Of a DNA stretch of 42,823 nt, positions 32,095-40,012 are shown one piece after another. How positions within the stretch are numbered: the first letter of the stretch is position 1; each line of letters begins with the position of its first letter. The translations under genes were made by a program, and so were the position numbers. The notes below the pieces were generated by a model that was given only the letters and a program-made list of their open reading frames with translations, had not been told where the DNA came from and did no database searches. The DNA lies in contig NZ_SPQC01000025.1 in NCBI RefSeq assembly GCF_004569295.1, forward strand, positions 1 to 42,823. The letters run 5' to 3'. The stretch comes from Rothia nasimurium (lineage in GTDB: Bacteria; Actinomycetota; Actinomycetes; Actinomycetales; Micrococcaceae).

Positions 32095-33264
32095 TTAGTT
32101 GGGTGCCCCATAGGCAATGACCGGTTCCATCAGATGAAAACGCATAGTCCACCGATTATGTGCCAAAGTTTCAGTGAACCCCAGAATGTACTTCTTTCCC
32201 ACGAATTGCCGGGAGATAGAAGAATCAAGAACCATAAAATCACCCTCGTTATACGCAAGAAGCTGATTCAATAACCTTTCTTCTGCTGCATCAAAAGAGA
32301 GAAGGTCGAATTCAATCGAAGCAGCAGCCCAGAAGGTGCCTGTCTTGGTAGCCATATGCATGCGGGTAGGGTAGACCCACTGGCCTGAATGGTAGACAAT
32401 ATCCTCTGAGATATCGATGTCTTCTCGAATATCAGGGCGCGGATTATTCCGGTGATAGATATTTTCTGTATGTGTCTTTACCCCCGTACCTGTCCTGTAG
32501 GTAACACTTACTCCTGATTCAATAAAGGCTTGAGGCTGTTCTACCTGCACCCCGTCTGTTACGTGGTCAGCGGTAATTTTGATGTGTCTATCCCACATGG
32601 GGTTATTTGCGTGTGACTGGTGAGCATAACCGGGTGAAAAGACAATCTCACCGCTACGATGGTGATCTACTGAGACAGCATTACGCGCCAGAGCAGCCCA
32701 CACATCAGAGGGGTTGATAAAGGTCAAGCCCGTAGGGATATAGAAGCGGTCTTGGGCGTTGAAATTAGCGCTGAGTTTAATGCTGTTGCCTGCTGGCACG
32801 GCTAGGCGTAGGCGGTTAAGGCCGTCGGCTATGGTCTTGGTGGGGTCAAGCAGGGCAGGAAATTTTGATTTAGCTAGCCATACTGAGATGGAAGTGCACA
32901 TAAGCCGGGTGACCGGTTGGCCATGCGCGTTATGAGTGATGATTTGGGCTCCTACGATGCCACGGAACCGGATAGCATCCCCAAGAGCGGCGTAAGTGAT
33001 GGTTGTCTTGATTTCAACAGTTTCATTCGAGGCGATACGGTGCTCCCCGGCTAAATCAATGGTGGCCGTGGGAACGGTAAAACCTGCATTTCCGGTGGTT
33101 TTCCCATAGCTGGTGGAATAAGAGATAATTTCATCATCTTCATAGACACTTGCTCCTACAGTGATAGTAACCATCGAAGAATCCAGGAGCCGGAACTTTC
33201 TGATAGCTGCTTGCCCCAGGCTACTGCGCTGATTCTCGGGAATGTTCCATACTGAGCTAGGCAT
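32095..33264 (-). CDS. Minor tail / tail-tip protein
   Basis: The 389-residue, beta-rich protein is encoded 5 bp after the tape-measure gene, so its position fits the distal-tail or tail-hub (gp27-like) protein of siphophages. Residues about 125-300 (SISVWLAKSKFPALLDPTKTIADG ... FIESGVSVTYRTG) resemble the tail-hub fold, and the end (FHLMEPVIAYG) is strand-rich. Only one large tip protein is present, so the tail tip is simple. The assignment rests mainly on position. Confidence 0.65.
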   Translation of the reverse strand: MPSSVWNIPENQRSSLGQAAIRKFRLLDSSMVTITVGASVYEDDEIISYSTSYGKTTGNAGFTVPTATIDLAGEHRIASNETVEIKTTITYAALGDAIRFRGIVGAQIITHNAHGQPVTRLMCTSISVWLAKSKFPALLDPTKTIADGLNRLRLAVPAGNSIKLSANFNAQDRFYIPTGLTFINPSDVWAALARNAVSVDHHRSGEIVFSPGYAHQSHANNPMWDRHIKITADHVTDGVQVEQPQAFIESGVSVTYRTGTGVKTHTENIYHRNNPRPDIREDIDISEDIVYHSGQWVYPTRMHMATKTGTFWAAASIEFDLLSFDAAEERLLNQLLAYNEGDFMVLDSSISRQFVGKKYILGFTETLAHNRWTMRFHLMEPVIAYGAPN

Positions 33265-33268
33265 GAGG

Positions 33269-35032
33269 CTAGGCTACTTTCGTGAGCTGGTTAAGACGGT
33301 CAAGCAAGGACTGAACTTCACGGGCAACAGCCAGAGGGTCGGTCACCAGGTTATTGAAGTTGTTTTCCACAGTGTAGTTGTTGTTGATAATGGTCTGAGA
33401 AGACTCAGGACGTGCAAAGATAGCTTCAAGCGGATTCGATGCAGCATGAACGGTAAAGGGCAGGGTAGGATGTCCGGTCTCATAAAAAATAGGGGAAGAG
33501 ACGAGAGCACCATGTGAACCTAGGAAACGAGAAGCCCAGGCAGGCATACGGACACCAGAGAACATATCTCGAAAGTTCCGGGCTACACCGTTTACCCAGT
33601 CACCGATAGAGCGGAAAACTGAGATAACGTTATTCCCGAATGTGCCGAACCATCGCGACCAGGCATTGACCGTATCAAGGAAGAACTGCGATAGCTGATT
33701 CCAAGCGGTAGCGACCCAAGCAATAGCCTTATCTACGCCTTGTCTGAACCAGTCAACGTTGTTATAAGCCCACACAAAAGCAGCTACCAGGGCACCTACA
33801 GCGGTAATAATAAGGCCGATAGGGTTCGCCCGTAGAGCAAGGTTCAAAAGCCGCTGGGCAGCTGTCCAAGCGATTGTCGCCACACGGACAGCAACAGCAG
33901 CTGCACGAGCAATAAGCCAGCGCGCACTGGCTGCTGCTGCCGCTACACCAGAACGAGCCAGAGCAGCGGTTTTAGCAGCTAGAGCTATTGTTACTTCCCG
34001 GATTCTAGCTAGGAACATAGCAGCACGAGCGCCAGCCGAACCGGCTGCCCCAGCATGAGCTACCTGGGCAGCGGTAGCTAGTGACAGGCCAGCGCGGTAG
34101 GCTTGCACAGCAGCGGTAGCGCCACGAAAAAAGTTCACTATACCTACAGTGGTAGTGATTGCTGTTAGTGCGGCTTTCATACCAAAGACTGTGACCACTG
34201 CGCTCCCTAGAACTGCTGCCCAGGTGGTGACGGTAGAAGAGTTCTCAGAGACCCACCTGGCCATATCAGCTAGAGCACGGGAACCCTCAACAATATAGGG
34301 CAGTAGCGCCTCACCCAGCTGAGCTTTAGCGTTTTCGAACTCGGCGCTAGCTCTTTGCTGGGCACCGGCTGCCGTGTCAGCTTCCCTTGCGAAGTTCCCT
34401 TGATAAGTGGCAGCTTGAGCCATAATCTCATTGACAATAGCCTGTTTTTTGGCCTGCTCGAATGCTGCACCTTCAAGCTCTGCTGTGCCTTCAGCTGCCA
34501 TGCGGGCACTGACCGCGTTCATGGACATAAAGACACCAAAGCGTTCTAGCGGGTCAAATTCCCCACGTAGGGCAGCACCCATAGCCGACGCGGCTTCTGC
34601 TGCATCTCCGCCAAAGACCGAGGACAAATCAGCACCAGCATTGATAAGGTCATTAGTCTTTGTGGCCATTTCATCGGCAGAATACCCAGCAGTCTGCAAA
34701 GAACCACCGATTGAAGCAGCCAGAGCCTCATAGGAGCTAGCAGACATACCCACATCTTGAGCTGACGAAACAGCCCACTGATGCACTTTGTCAGCAGCAG
34801 TAGAAAAAACAGTGTTGACCGCCCCGAAGTTCTGTTCGGCTTCAGCTGCGGCGTCAGCTGCCTGTTTACCGAATGCCACGAGGGCGCCACCAGCGACAGC
34901 GGCAGGAACGGTCATTTTATCTACTGTCCCCTGGAGCTTGCCTATGGCTTGTTCAAACTTGCCTACTTCACCTGAGGCACGTTTAGCGTCAGCGATGATT
35001 TTGACGCTCATAATAGCTGACTTGCCAGCCAT
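33269..35032 (-). CDS. Tail tape measure protein
   Basis: The 587-residue protein begins with SVKIIADAKRASGEVGKFEQ and the GKQAADAAAEAEQNFGAVNTVFSTAADKV region typical of TIGR01760-like tape measures. It then has Ala-rich helices and hydrophobic stretches (about 270-440), and a W-rich WFRQGVDKAIAWVATAWNQL segment. By the usual 0.15 nm per residue rule it implies a tail near 90 nm, short for a siphophage. AAGGAG before the ATG lies within the end of the tail-chaperone extension. It is downstream of the chaperone gene, as usual. Confidence 0.9.
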   Translation of the reverse strand: MAGKSAIMSVKIIADAKRASGEVGKFEQAIGKLQGTVDKMTVPAAVAGGALVAFGKQAADAAAEAEQNFGAVNTVFSTAADKVHQWAVSSAQDVGMSASSYEALAASIGGSLQTAGYSADEMATKTNDLINAGADLSSVFGGDAAEAASAMGAALRGEFDPLERFGVFMSMNAVSARMAAEGTAELEGAAFEQAKKQAIVNEIMAQAATYQGNFAREADTAAGAQQRASAEFENAKAQLGEALLPYIVEGSRALADMARWVSENSSTVTTWAAVLGSAVVTVFGMKAALTAITTTVGIVNFFRGATAAVQAYRAGLSLATAAQVAHAGAAGSAGARAAMFLARIREVTIALAAKTAALARSGVAAAAASARWLIARAAAVAVRVATIAWTAAQRLLNLALRANPIGLIITAVGALVAAFVWAYNNVDWFRQGVDKAIAWVATAWNQLSQFFLDTVNAWSRWFGTFGNNVISVFRSIGDWVNGVARNFRDMFSGVRMPAWASRFLGSHGALVSSPIFYETGHPTLPFTVHAASNPLEAIFARPESSQTIINNNYTVENNFNNLVTDPLAVAREVQSLLDRLNQLTKVA

Positions 35033-35036
35033 AGGC

Positions 35037-35183
35037 TCACTCCTTACGTGGATTGGTATGTTTTCTTTCTACCCAGTAGAAGTACTCTCTCAAGATAGGG
35101 GTGGGCAGGTCGATAAGCTCACTAAAGGGAATGCCAGTAGCTACGGAGAGAGAAACTACGCTACTGACTGCTAGGCTAAAGAC
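35037..35183 (-). CDS. -1 frame extension of the tail assembly chaperone (gpT-like)
   Basis: In the -1 frame relative to the chaperone gene, an open stretch from 35183 to the TGA at 35037-35039 encodes about 48 residues with the core IPFSELIDLPTPILREYF and then YWVERK. This looks like the second half of a GT-type tail chaperone. It has no start codon or ribosome-binding site of its own near its 5' end. An in-frame TAG TGA just upstream confines any frameshift to the last four sense codons (GAG TCT TTA GCC). No canonical X-XXY-YYZ slippery site is present, so the mechanism is unclear. The fused product would be about 147 aa. Confidence 0.6.
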   Translation of the reverse strand, partial: VFSLAVSSVVSLSVATGIPFSELIDLPTPILREYFYWVERKHTNPRKE

Positions 35184-35479
35184 TCACTAGGCTCCTGCTG
35201 GTCAGGTTCATTAAAATCAACATTGATAAGGCTGGTACGGATCCAGCTGTCAAAGTCCTGCGTGCTAATATGCCCGGTACGCTTAAGCGCTGCCCAGGAG
35301 AGAATGTAAGCCCAGGTCTGCGGGGAGTCCTGCATAGAGGGAATAGTCTTCTTGTTCGAACGCAACATATCAAAGACATAGTGGTCTGCTGCGGTTGACT
35401 GGACGGTGATTTCAGTTTCTTGACCCTTCTCATCTAGGTAGAGAATGGTCAGTTCGGGGGTAGTGTAACGGGTAGCCAA
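35171..35479 (-). CDS. Tail assembly chaperone (gpG-like)
   Basis: The 102-residue acidic protein (TTPELTILYLDEKGQETEITVQ ... WAYILSWAALKRTGHISTQDFDSWI) sits between the gp10-like gene and the tape measure. That is the fixed position of gpG/gpGT-type chaperones, which coat the tape measure before tube polymerisation. A -1 frame extension follows. It overlaps no upstream gene and begins 1 bp after the HK97-gp10-like gene ends. Confidence 0.8.
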   Translation of the reverse strand: MATRYTTPELTILYLDEKGQETEITVQSTAADHYVFDMLRSNKKTIPSMQDSPQTWAYILSWAALKRTGHISTQDFDSWIRTSLINVDFNEPDQQEPSESLA

Positions 35480-35480
35480 C

Positions 35481-35879
35481 TTAGCCTATCCTTTCAATAA
35501 TTTCTTTGAGTTCTTTGTAGTAGATATTGAGCCAGGACGGCTCGGTATCGTGTGCTGCTTTAATGACCCAAGGATTCGGGGCGCGGTGACCGCGAACTGT
35601 TGTGTTTCCAGCCGGGGTGCCGTAGTGCAGAACCCCGGCATAAGGCATGGAGGTATTTCCTACGCGGATAACACCCATGCGGGTTGTCCCGCCGGGTCTA
35701 ATGGTGTTTTTGATATGCCCCTTTTTGGCGTCGCCTATCGGGGAGGTAGAACGGGCTCTTTCTGCTACTACGCGGGCGGCTTTACGGTTGGAAGCAGATA
35801 AATCTTTCAGGTCTACTTCGGCTCTGCGAAGTGCCCGGCGTAGTAGGGTGCCGTTTTCTATCAGGACGACCGGTTTCAT
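35481..35879 (-). CDS. HK97 gp10-like head-tail/tail component
   Basis: The 132-residue basic protein has an N-terminal helix (LLRRALRRAEVDLKDLSASNRKAARVVAERARSTSPIG) followed by a strand region with MPYAGVLHYGTP and the PNPWVIKAA motif. That is the signature of the HK97 gp10/phi11 gp10 minor tail family (neck or tail completion). Here it follows the major tail protein gene rather than preceding it, a small departure from the usual order. Confidence 0.8.
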   Translation of the reverse strand: MKPVVLIENGTLLRRALRRAEVDLKDLSASNRKAARVVAERARSTSPIGDAKKGHIKNTIRPGGTTRMGVIRVGNTSMPYAGVLHYGTPAGNTTVRGHRAPNPWVIKAAHDTEPSWLNIYYKELKEIIERIG

Positions 35880-35887
35880 GGTGTCTC

Positions 35888-36316
35888 TTAGGCCAGCTTA
35901 GATTTAGTGGGTACGCCCACCAGGGGGAACTCGAAGTCAACCTTGAGGTTCTCTTCTGCGACGTCGCCACCGATTTCCGCTGATTCTACGGTCAGAACGC
36001 CGGTGTATTTATTCTTGTTGGCCGTAGAGGGTACAAACTCAAATTCTAGGTCTTTACCTCGGTTTTCAAAGAGGAAGTCGCTGGTGGATTCCTTAGCACC
36101 GGCATCGAAGAGGAACTCGCCTTCGAGTGTCCAGGTCTCTTTGCGGGAACCGCCTTTCTGCTTACCAGAAAGCACCGTGATACCATCTGAGGTTGCAGTC
36201 TTGGGTACGAGCTTGACGCTGGTGACCTGATGAGACATGACGTGTGCGGTGGTGGCTTTACCGATAACGAGGGTGCCGGTGCCGACCTCGACGACCTGAA
36301 TATCGTCCTTTGCCAT
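35888..36316 (-). CDS. Major tail protein
   Basis: The start at ATG 36316 is chosen because AAGGAG lies 8 bp upstream; the longer frame begins inside the preceding gene. The 142-residue product (MAKDDIQVVEVGTGTLVIGK ... ETWTLEGEFLFDAGAKE ... VDFEFPLVGVPTKSKL) is beta-rich, with the W-T-L-x-G-E and F-x-F-P motifs of lambda gpV/HK97-like tube proteins. It should be the most abundant tail component. Confidence 0.82.
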   Translation of the reverse strand: MAKDDIQVVEVGTGTLVIGKATTAHVMSHQVTSVKLVPKTATSDGITVLSGKQKGGSRKETWTLEGEFLFDAGAKESTSDFLFENRGKDLEFEFVPSTANKNKYTGVLTVESAEIGGDVAEENLKVDFEFPLVGVPTKSKLA

Positions 36317-36320
36317 AGGG

Positions 36321-36686
36321 TTACTCCTTGTCTGGGATGTTAAAGGTTGCTGTTGCGCTAAGAGCTGGTAACGGGTCACCTGATAGGTTAGGGATGCCCA
36401 GGGCTTCAGCTTTAAAATGTTTGATGCCGAAGTTCTGCCGTAGTTTTTCGACCATGGCCGAAAGGGCATCCAGTGAATCATCTTTAAAGCCGGTATCAGC
36501 AGCTATAAGGGCTAGCTCGACTTGGTAGGTGTAGCTGTGACCGTCAAGGCGGTCAAAGGTGATTTCATCCGGGTAGACCAGTAGCACCGGTAGCTTATGA
36601 GCTTCCCGGATATGACGGCAAGCAGGAAGCCCGGCCTCTTTGAGCTGGTCAATGATGGCAGCTAGGGCAGTTGATAGGTTCATCAT
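36321..36686 (-). CDS. Tail terminator-like protein
   Basis: The 121-residue protein (LSTALAAIIDQLKEAGLPA ... RLDGHSYTYQVELALIAADTG ... LPALSATATFNI) has the alpha-beta layout of lambda gpU / minor capsid-tail terminator proteins, which cap the tail tube and join it to the head. It lies 4 bp before the major tail gene. The assignment rests on fold pattern and position. Confidence 0.65.
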   Translation of the reverse strand: MMNLSTALAAIIDQLKEAGLPACRHIREAHKLPVLLVYPDEITFDRLDGHSYTYQVELALIAADTGFKDDSLDALSAMVEKLRQNFGIKHFKAEALGIPNLSGDPLPALSATATFNIPDKE

Positions 36687-36691
36687 GGCCT

Positions 36692-37075
36692 CTAAGCCAC
36701 CAGAGGTTTTCTAAAGGCTTCAATGTGTAGAAGCCGGGCTATGTCGGAGTCGTAGCGTGAGATATAGGTGTTACCGATTTCAGCGAAAGACTCGATACCG
36801 TTGGGGGAGGCACGGCGCTTATATAGTCTGGCTCCTAGCATGGTTGCTCCTAAGAGTGTGGTTGCTGCCCAGTTACCTTCTGTATCGCGGTCGATAGAGG
36901 GTAGGGAATTGACGTAAGAGGTGACGGAGGATGCGATGACTTCCATTTCCTCATCTGTGGCAGACGCGCCTAACCACTTAGAGATACTTTGGCCGGTGAT
37001 ACTATGACCGGTCAGAGTATCTTTAATGTCCTTTTGGGTCAGGTGGCGCATGTCTTCCCAGGTAATAAGCGCCAT
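36692..37075 (-). CDS. Head-tail connector protein
   Basis: The 127-residue protein (TWEDMRHLTQKDIKDTLTGHS ... ATTLLGATMLGARLYKRRASPNGIESFAEIG ... YDSDIARLLHI) is mostly helical. It contains the A-x-x-L-x-A-R-L-Y-x-R-R-x-S-P-x-G pattern common in HK97 gp6/phi13-type connector (Gp19/Gp15) proteins of actinophages. It lies 4 bp downstream of the capsid gene. Confidence 0.78.
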   Translation of the reverse strand: MALITWEDMRHLTQKDIKDTLTGHSITGQSISKWLGASATDEEMEVIASSVTSYVNSLPSIDRDTEGNWAATTLLGATMLGARLYKRRASPNGIESFAEIGNTYISRYDSDIARLLHIEAFRKPLVA

Positions 37076-37079
37076 GGGT

Positions 37080-38621
37080 TTAGACCGCCCCGGTTGTGGT
37101 GGCCTTCATGATGACGCGGGGGTCATGGATAAGAGCCCCGGCGTAGCCGAAGACACCGACGTCCACGCCGCCACGGGGCAAGTCGAGTACCTGGGCGCGG
37201 ATGGGGGAGGAACCTTCTTCGTAGTAGGAGGCAGCGCGGGAGTCGTAGGCCAAGATGTCGTTAGCTGCTAGTTTGGGGTTCATCATAAAGGAGATGTTGG
37301 AAGCCACTCCGCGAGCGTTTGAGAGGTCAACTTCTCCCTGACGCTGAAGCCACCAAGGAACCTGATTATCTTTGAGATTGAGGAAGCCTTCATAAGCGGA
37401 CTGCCCCATCTGGATAGTGCTGATACGGGCATTGAGCTTACCGAACTCAATAGGGAGTTTCTGGAGCGCCGGGAGAACCTTAGTAATATCGGCCTTGACA
37501 GTAGCAGCAGCTAGCACCTGTTCGGTGAACCATTCCTCGGTCTTGCGGCGGTAATCATCGGTGGCCAGCTGGAAGATAGATTCGATGAAACCGGTATCTC
37601 CTAGGTCAATGTACTTTCGGGCAACATCCCAACCGGCAGCAAAGTCCTGGGTGACGCCCTCAGCCGGTTCAGTAGCAAGAGCATTGGAGGGAATGTCTTT
37701 CTTATCGCTACCATACTTACCCACTACAGGGGTTTTGCCTGCTACCCAGCGCCAGCCGTAAGCCTTGAGGCCGGTTAGCTTCTTCGGTGCACCGAAAGAG
37801 TCAATGGTAGGCCGTGCGGCTTCTGAGGCACTCCAGAGCTGACCAACGTAGGTGCGCTTGAGGAAGCCTTCACCCTTATCATGGGCAGGGATAACGTCGG
37901 TGAGGGCTGCGGTAATCATAGCTGCGGGGTCACCGGCTAGGACGCCTTGGATAATGCGGTCAGCAGCGGCGGTAATGCTCATGGGGGAAGAAGCAGCAGG
38001 CTGGGGTGCACTGCCGTTGATGGCAGCGGTAACCTTTGCCGGGGCAGGGGACTTCTCCGCTCCTGTCGCTTCATCAGCGGCGGCTGTGGTGTTTACTTTT
38101 TCCTGGGCAGCAGTGGGTTCAGTGGGCATAGTATTATCTTTCTTTTGGGCAGTTACAGAAGTGACACGGGTATTAGGAAAGGCTGGTGTTGACACTAGCG
38201 AAACCTCATAGAGAGAAGCCTGGATAACCCGGGCGACGGTGCCCGAATCAAAGTTCGGGTCAAATCTTTCAACAGTCGCCCCAACCGAGAGACCGTCAAA
38301 GAGGCCAGCCTTGACGGCCGCTAGTGCTTTATCGCCTTCTTCGGTCTCAGGTATTTCAAAGGTGGCAACAACAGATGTATGTGAAACGGCTAGGTCGGTC
38401 ATGAAACCTACAGGCTGCTGCATATCGTGAGACATCAGGAGCTTAATTTTTTTATGCTCGGCAGGAACAACCAGGGAGCCAGGGGCAAAACGAAGTACCC
38501 CACCGCTGGTTTGGCCGTCTTCATCAAAGACCATGATAGTTCCGGTAATAGTGCGCTTTTTGAGACTAGCGGCTGCCTTGATACCGGTTGTTACATCGGC
38601 GTGTATATCGACCTTATCCAT
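37080..38621 (-). CDS. Fused prohead protease and major capsid protein
   Basis: The 513-residue protein combines two usually separate functions. Residues 1-160 are an S78/HK97 gp4-type prohead protease with RTITGTIMVFDEDG, catalytic His65 (LLMSHD), Ser112 (GLSVGA) and the YEVSLVSTPAFPNT ending. An Ala/Pro-rich linker (165-215), probably the scaffold delta region, leads into an HK97-fold capsid domain from about 240 (YVGQLWSASEAARPTIDSFG, WRWVAGKTPVVGKY) to the C-terminus (AYDSRAASYYEEGSSPIRAQ). An internal ATG at residue 165 (38129), preceded by AAAGAAAGAT, could give free capsid protein. The gene overlaps the portal gene by 8 bp. Confidence 0.88.
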   Translation of the reverse strand: MDKVDIHADVTTGIKAAASLKKRTITGTIMVFDEDGQTSGGVLRFAPGSLVVPAEHKKIKLLMSHDMQQPVGFMTDLAVSHTSVVATFEIPETEEGDKALAAVKAGLFDGLSVGATVERFDPNFDSGTVARVIQASLYEVSLVSTPAFPNTRVTSVTAQKKDNTMPTEPTAAQEKVNTTAAADEATGAEKSPAPAKVTAAINGSAPQPAASSPMSITAAADRIIQGVLAGDPAAMITAALTDVIPAHDKGEGFLKRTYVGQLWSASEAARPTIDSFGAPKKLTGLKAYGWRWVAGKTPVVGKYGSDKKDIPSNALATEPAEGVTQDFAAGWDVARKYIDLGDTGFIESIFQLATDDYRRKTEEWFTEQVLAAATVKADITKVLPALQKLPIEFGKLNARISTIQMGQSAYEGFLNLKDNQVPWWLQRQGEVDLSNARGVASNISFMMNPKLAANDILAYDSRAASYYEEGSSPIRAQVLDLPRGGVDVGVFGYAGALIHDPRVIMKATTTGAV

Positions 38622-39777
38622 CGGTGTTTTCTTTCTTCTCTAGCGGGGTGCCCTCTTCGAGAGCACGACAGTCTTCTGCTGTATAGAGGCCAGCTTCTAT
38701 AGCGACCTTGTAGGCTTCCATGCGCTCTTTAAAAGGCGGCTGGATAATTTCACGGGTATCAAACTTGCACCACACCCCATGTGCAAGCACATCGTCCATA
38801 GACAACCGGGCGGTGATAGCGTCCATATAGGGACGTAGACCGAAGTCAATAAGCTCACGGGCTCGCGTGTGGGAGTTCGAGTAGCTTAGAGAGGTTCCAG
38901 TAACGTTAGCGTCTACTGCCCAAGCTGGGACTCCCAGGGCTCGGGCAACGGCTACTGCTGCCTGGTTCTGTGCGTCAATGAGCAGGTTTTCAGCTGCGAT
39001 ACCGTGGGTTCTTACCTCTAGGGCAGCGTTGGTGAAAGCTACACCGCCACCAGCAGATGTTCTAGCATTGCGCCATTCTTGAATGAGTGCTTGACGTTCT
39101 TCTGTGGTGAGGTCATCGCCGTCGAGCTGGTGCAGTTCGATGGAGGGAACCGGGTTCTCGGCTGCGTTTTCGGCTGCCCGCTCGGTAGCTAGGCTTTTGC
39201 GAAGTAGCCGAGAGCCAAACGAGAGGAACCCTTCATGGTGGGCGTCAATGCGAATGTAGTCTTGTGGGTTTACCTTTTTCCCAAAAGCTTCGGTCAGTAG
39301 CCCCTCGTCGGTAACGCTCGCTTTCCACTCCGGCACCCATTGGAAATATCGTGGGGTGCCGCTAGCGTATCGGTCAGTAACGAGCCAGAAAGCCCTACCG
39401 TAGAAAATAAGGGCGTCAACTGTCCAGACCATCGTCTGATAGGAGGGGCGGTAGCGTTCAATCTGGGTAGCCCAAGCTGGGGCATCTGCATACGGGGAAT
39501 TACCTGCCAGAATAGCAAGGGGGAAGCGGGCAATAGTGCCTGCCATGATGTTACGGGCTTTAGCTACCGGAGCTAGAGACATGGCAGCAGCCCGGTCAAT
39601 AGGGGCATTTTCTCGTGCTATACGTAGGTGCTCGGCGTGGATGCCAGCAAGTACAGAAGAGTCGGAGAAAGGGGAGGCGATAGCGGGAGCTTGCACCGGT
39701 AAAGGGGCAAAAGGTACACCGTGGGTTGCAGCGGCGACAGCCCCTTTGCGTGGTTTGAACAGTTCCATGATTGCCAT
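38614..39777 (-). CDS. Portal protein
   Basis: The 387-residue protein matches HK97-type portals. It has AAMSLAPVAKARNIMAGTIARFPL near residue 65, an IERYRPSYQTMVWTVDALIFYGRAFWLV core, and a GVPAWAVDANVTGTSLSYSNSHTRARELIDFGLRPYMDAI stretch near 285-325, the L-G-V-P...Y-x-N portal signature. Portals form the dodecameric DNA entry ring. The gene sits between the terminase and capsid genes and ends 8 bp inside the protease-capsid gene. Confidence 0.9.
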   Translation of the reverse strand: MAIMELFKPRKGAVAAATHGVPFAPLPVQAPAIASPFSDSSVLAGIHAEHLRIARENAPIDRAAAMSLAPVAKARNIMAGTIARFPLAILAGNSPYADAPAWATQIERYRPSYQTMVWTVDALIFYGRAFWLVTDRYASGTPRYFQWVPEWKASVTDEGLLTEAFGKKVNPQDYIRIDAHHEGFLSFGSRLLRKSLATERAAENAAENPVPSIELHQLDGDDLTTEERQALIQEWRNARTSAGGGVAFTNAALEVRTHGIAAENLLIDAQNQAAVAVARALGVPAWAVDANVTGTSLSYSNSHTRARELIDFGLRPYMDAITARLSMDDVLAHGVWCKFDTREIIQPPFKERMEAYKVAIEAGLYTAEDCRALEEGTPLEKKENTDG

Positions 39778-39802
39778 GTCTCCACCATGCCCGGCACCTA
39801 CG

Positions 39803-40012
39803 CTAGCCCAAAGCGGTTACCCCTCGGCGGCGCTTTCCCACAGCGTCTACCGCAGCTCTTAACTCAGGGTGGCAGGAACGTTCATGCACGTATAAATTTT
39901 CCCAGACCTTTTCTTTGGTCGTTGAAAGTATGCGGTAGTCACAGCTAGGTTGTAGGCAGATGCCGACAACACTGAACCGAGTGGAGTCAATCAGATAATG
40001 TCTAGTGCTCAT
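39803..40012 (-). CDS. Small zinc-binding phage protein
   Basis: The 69-residue product has possible zinc ligands C19, C24, H43, C47 and H48 (GICLQPSC ... VHERSCHPE) and a basic C-terminus (GKRRRG). It overlaps the end of the terminase gene by 11 bp and precedes the portal. Small cysteine-rich proteins at this place are seen in other actinophages, but the function is unknown. Start and family are moderately supported. Confidence 0.6.
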   Translation of the reverse strand: MSTRHYLIDSTRFSVVGICLQPSCDYRILSTTKEKVWENLYVHERSCHPELRAAVDAVGKRRRGVTALG

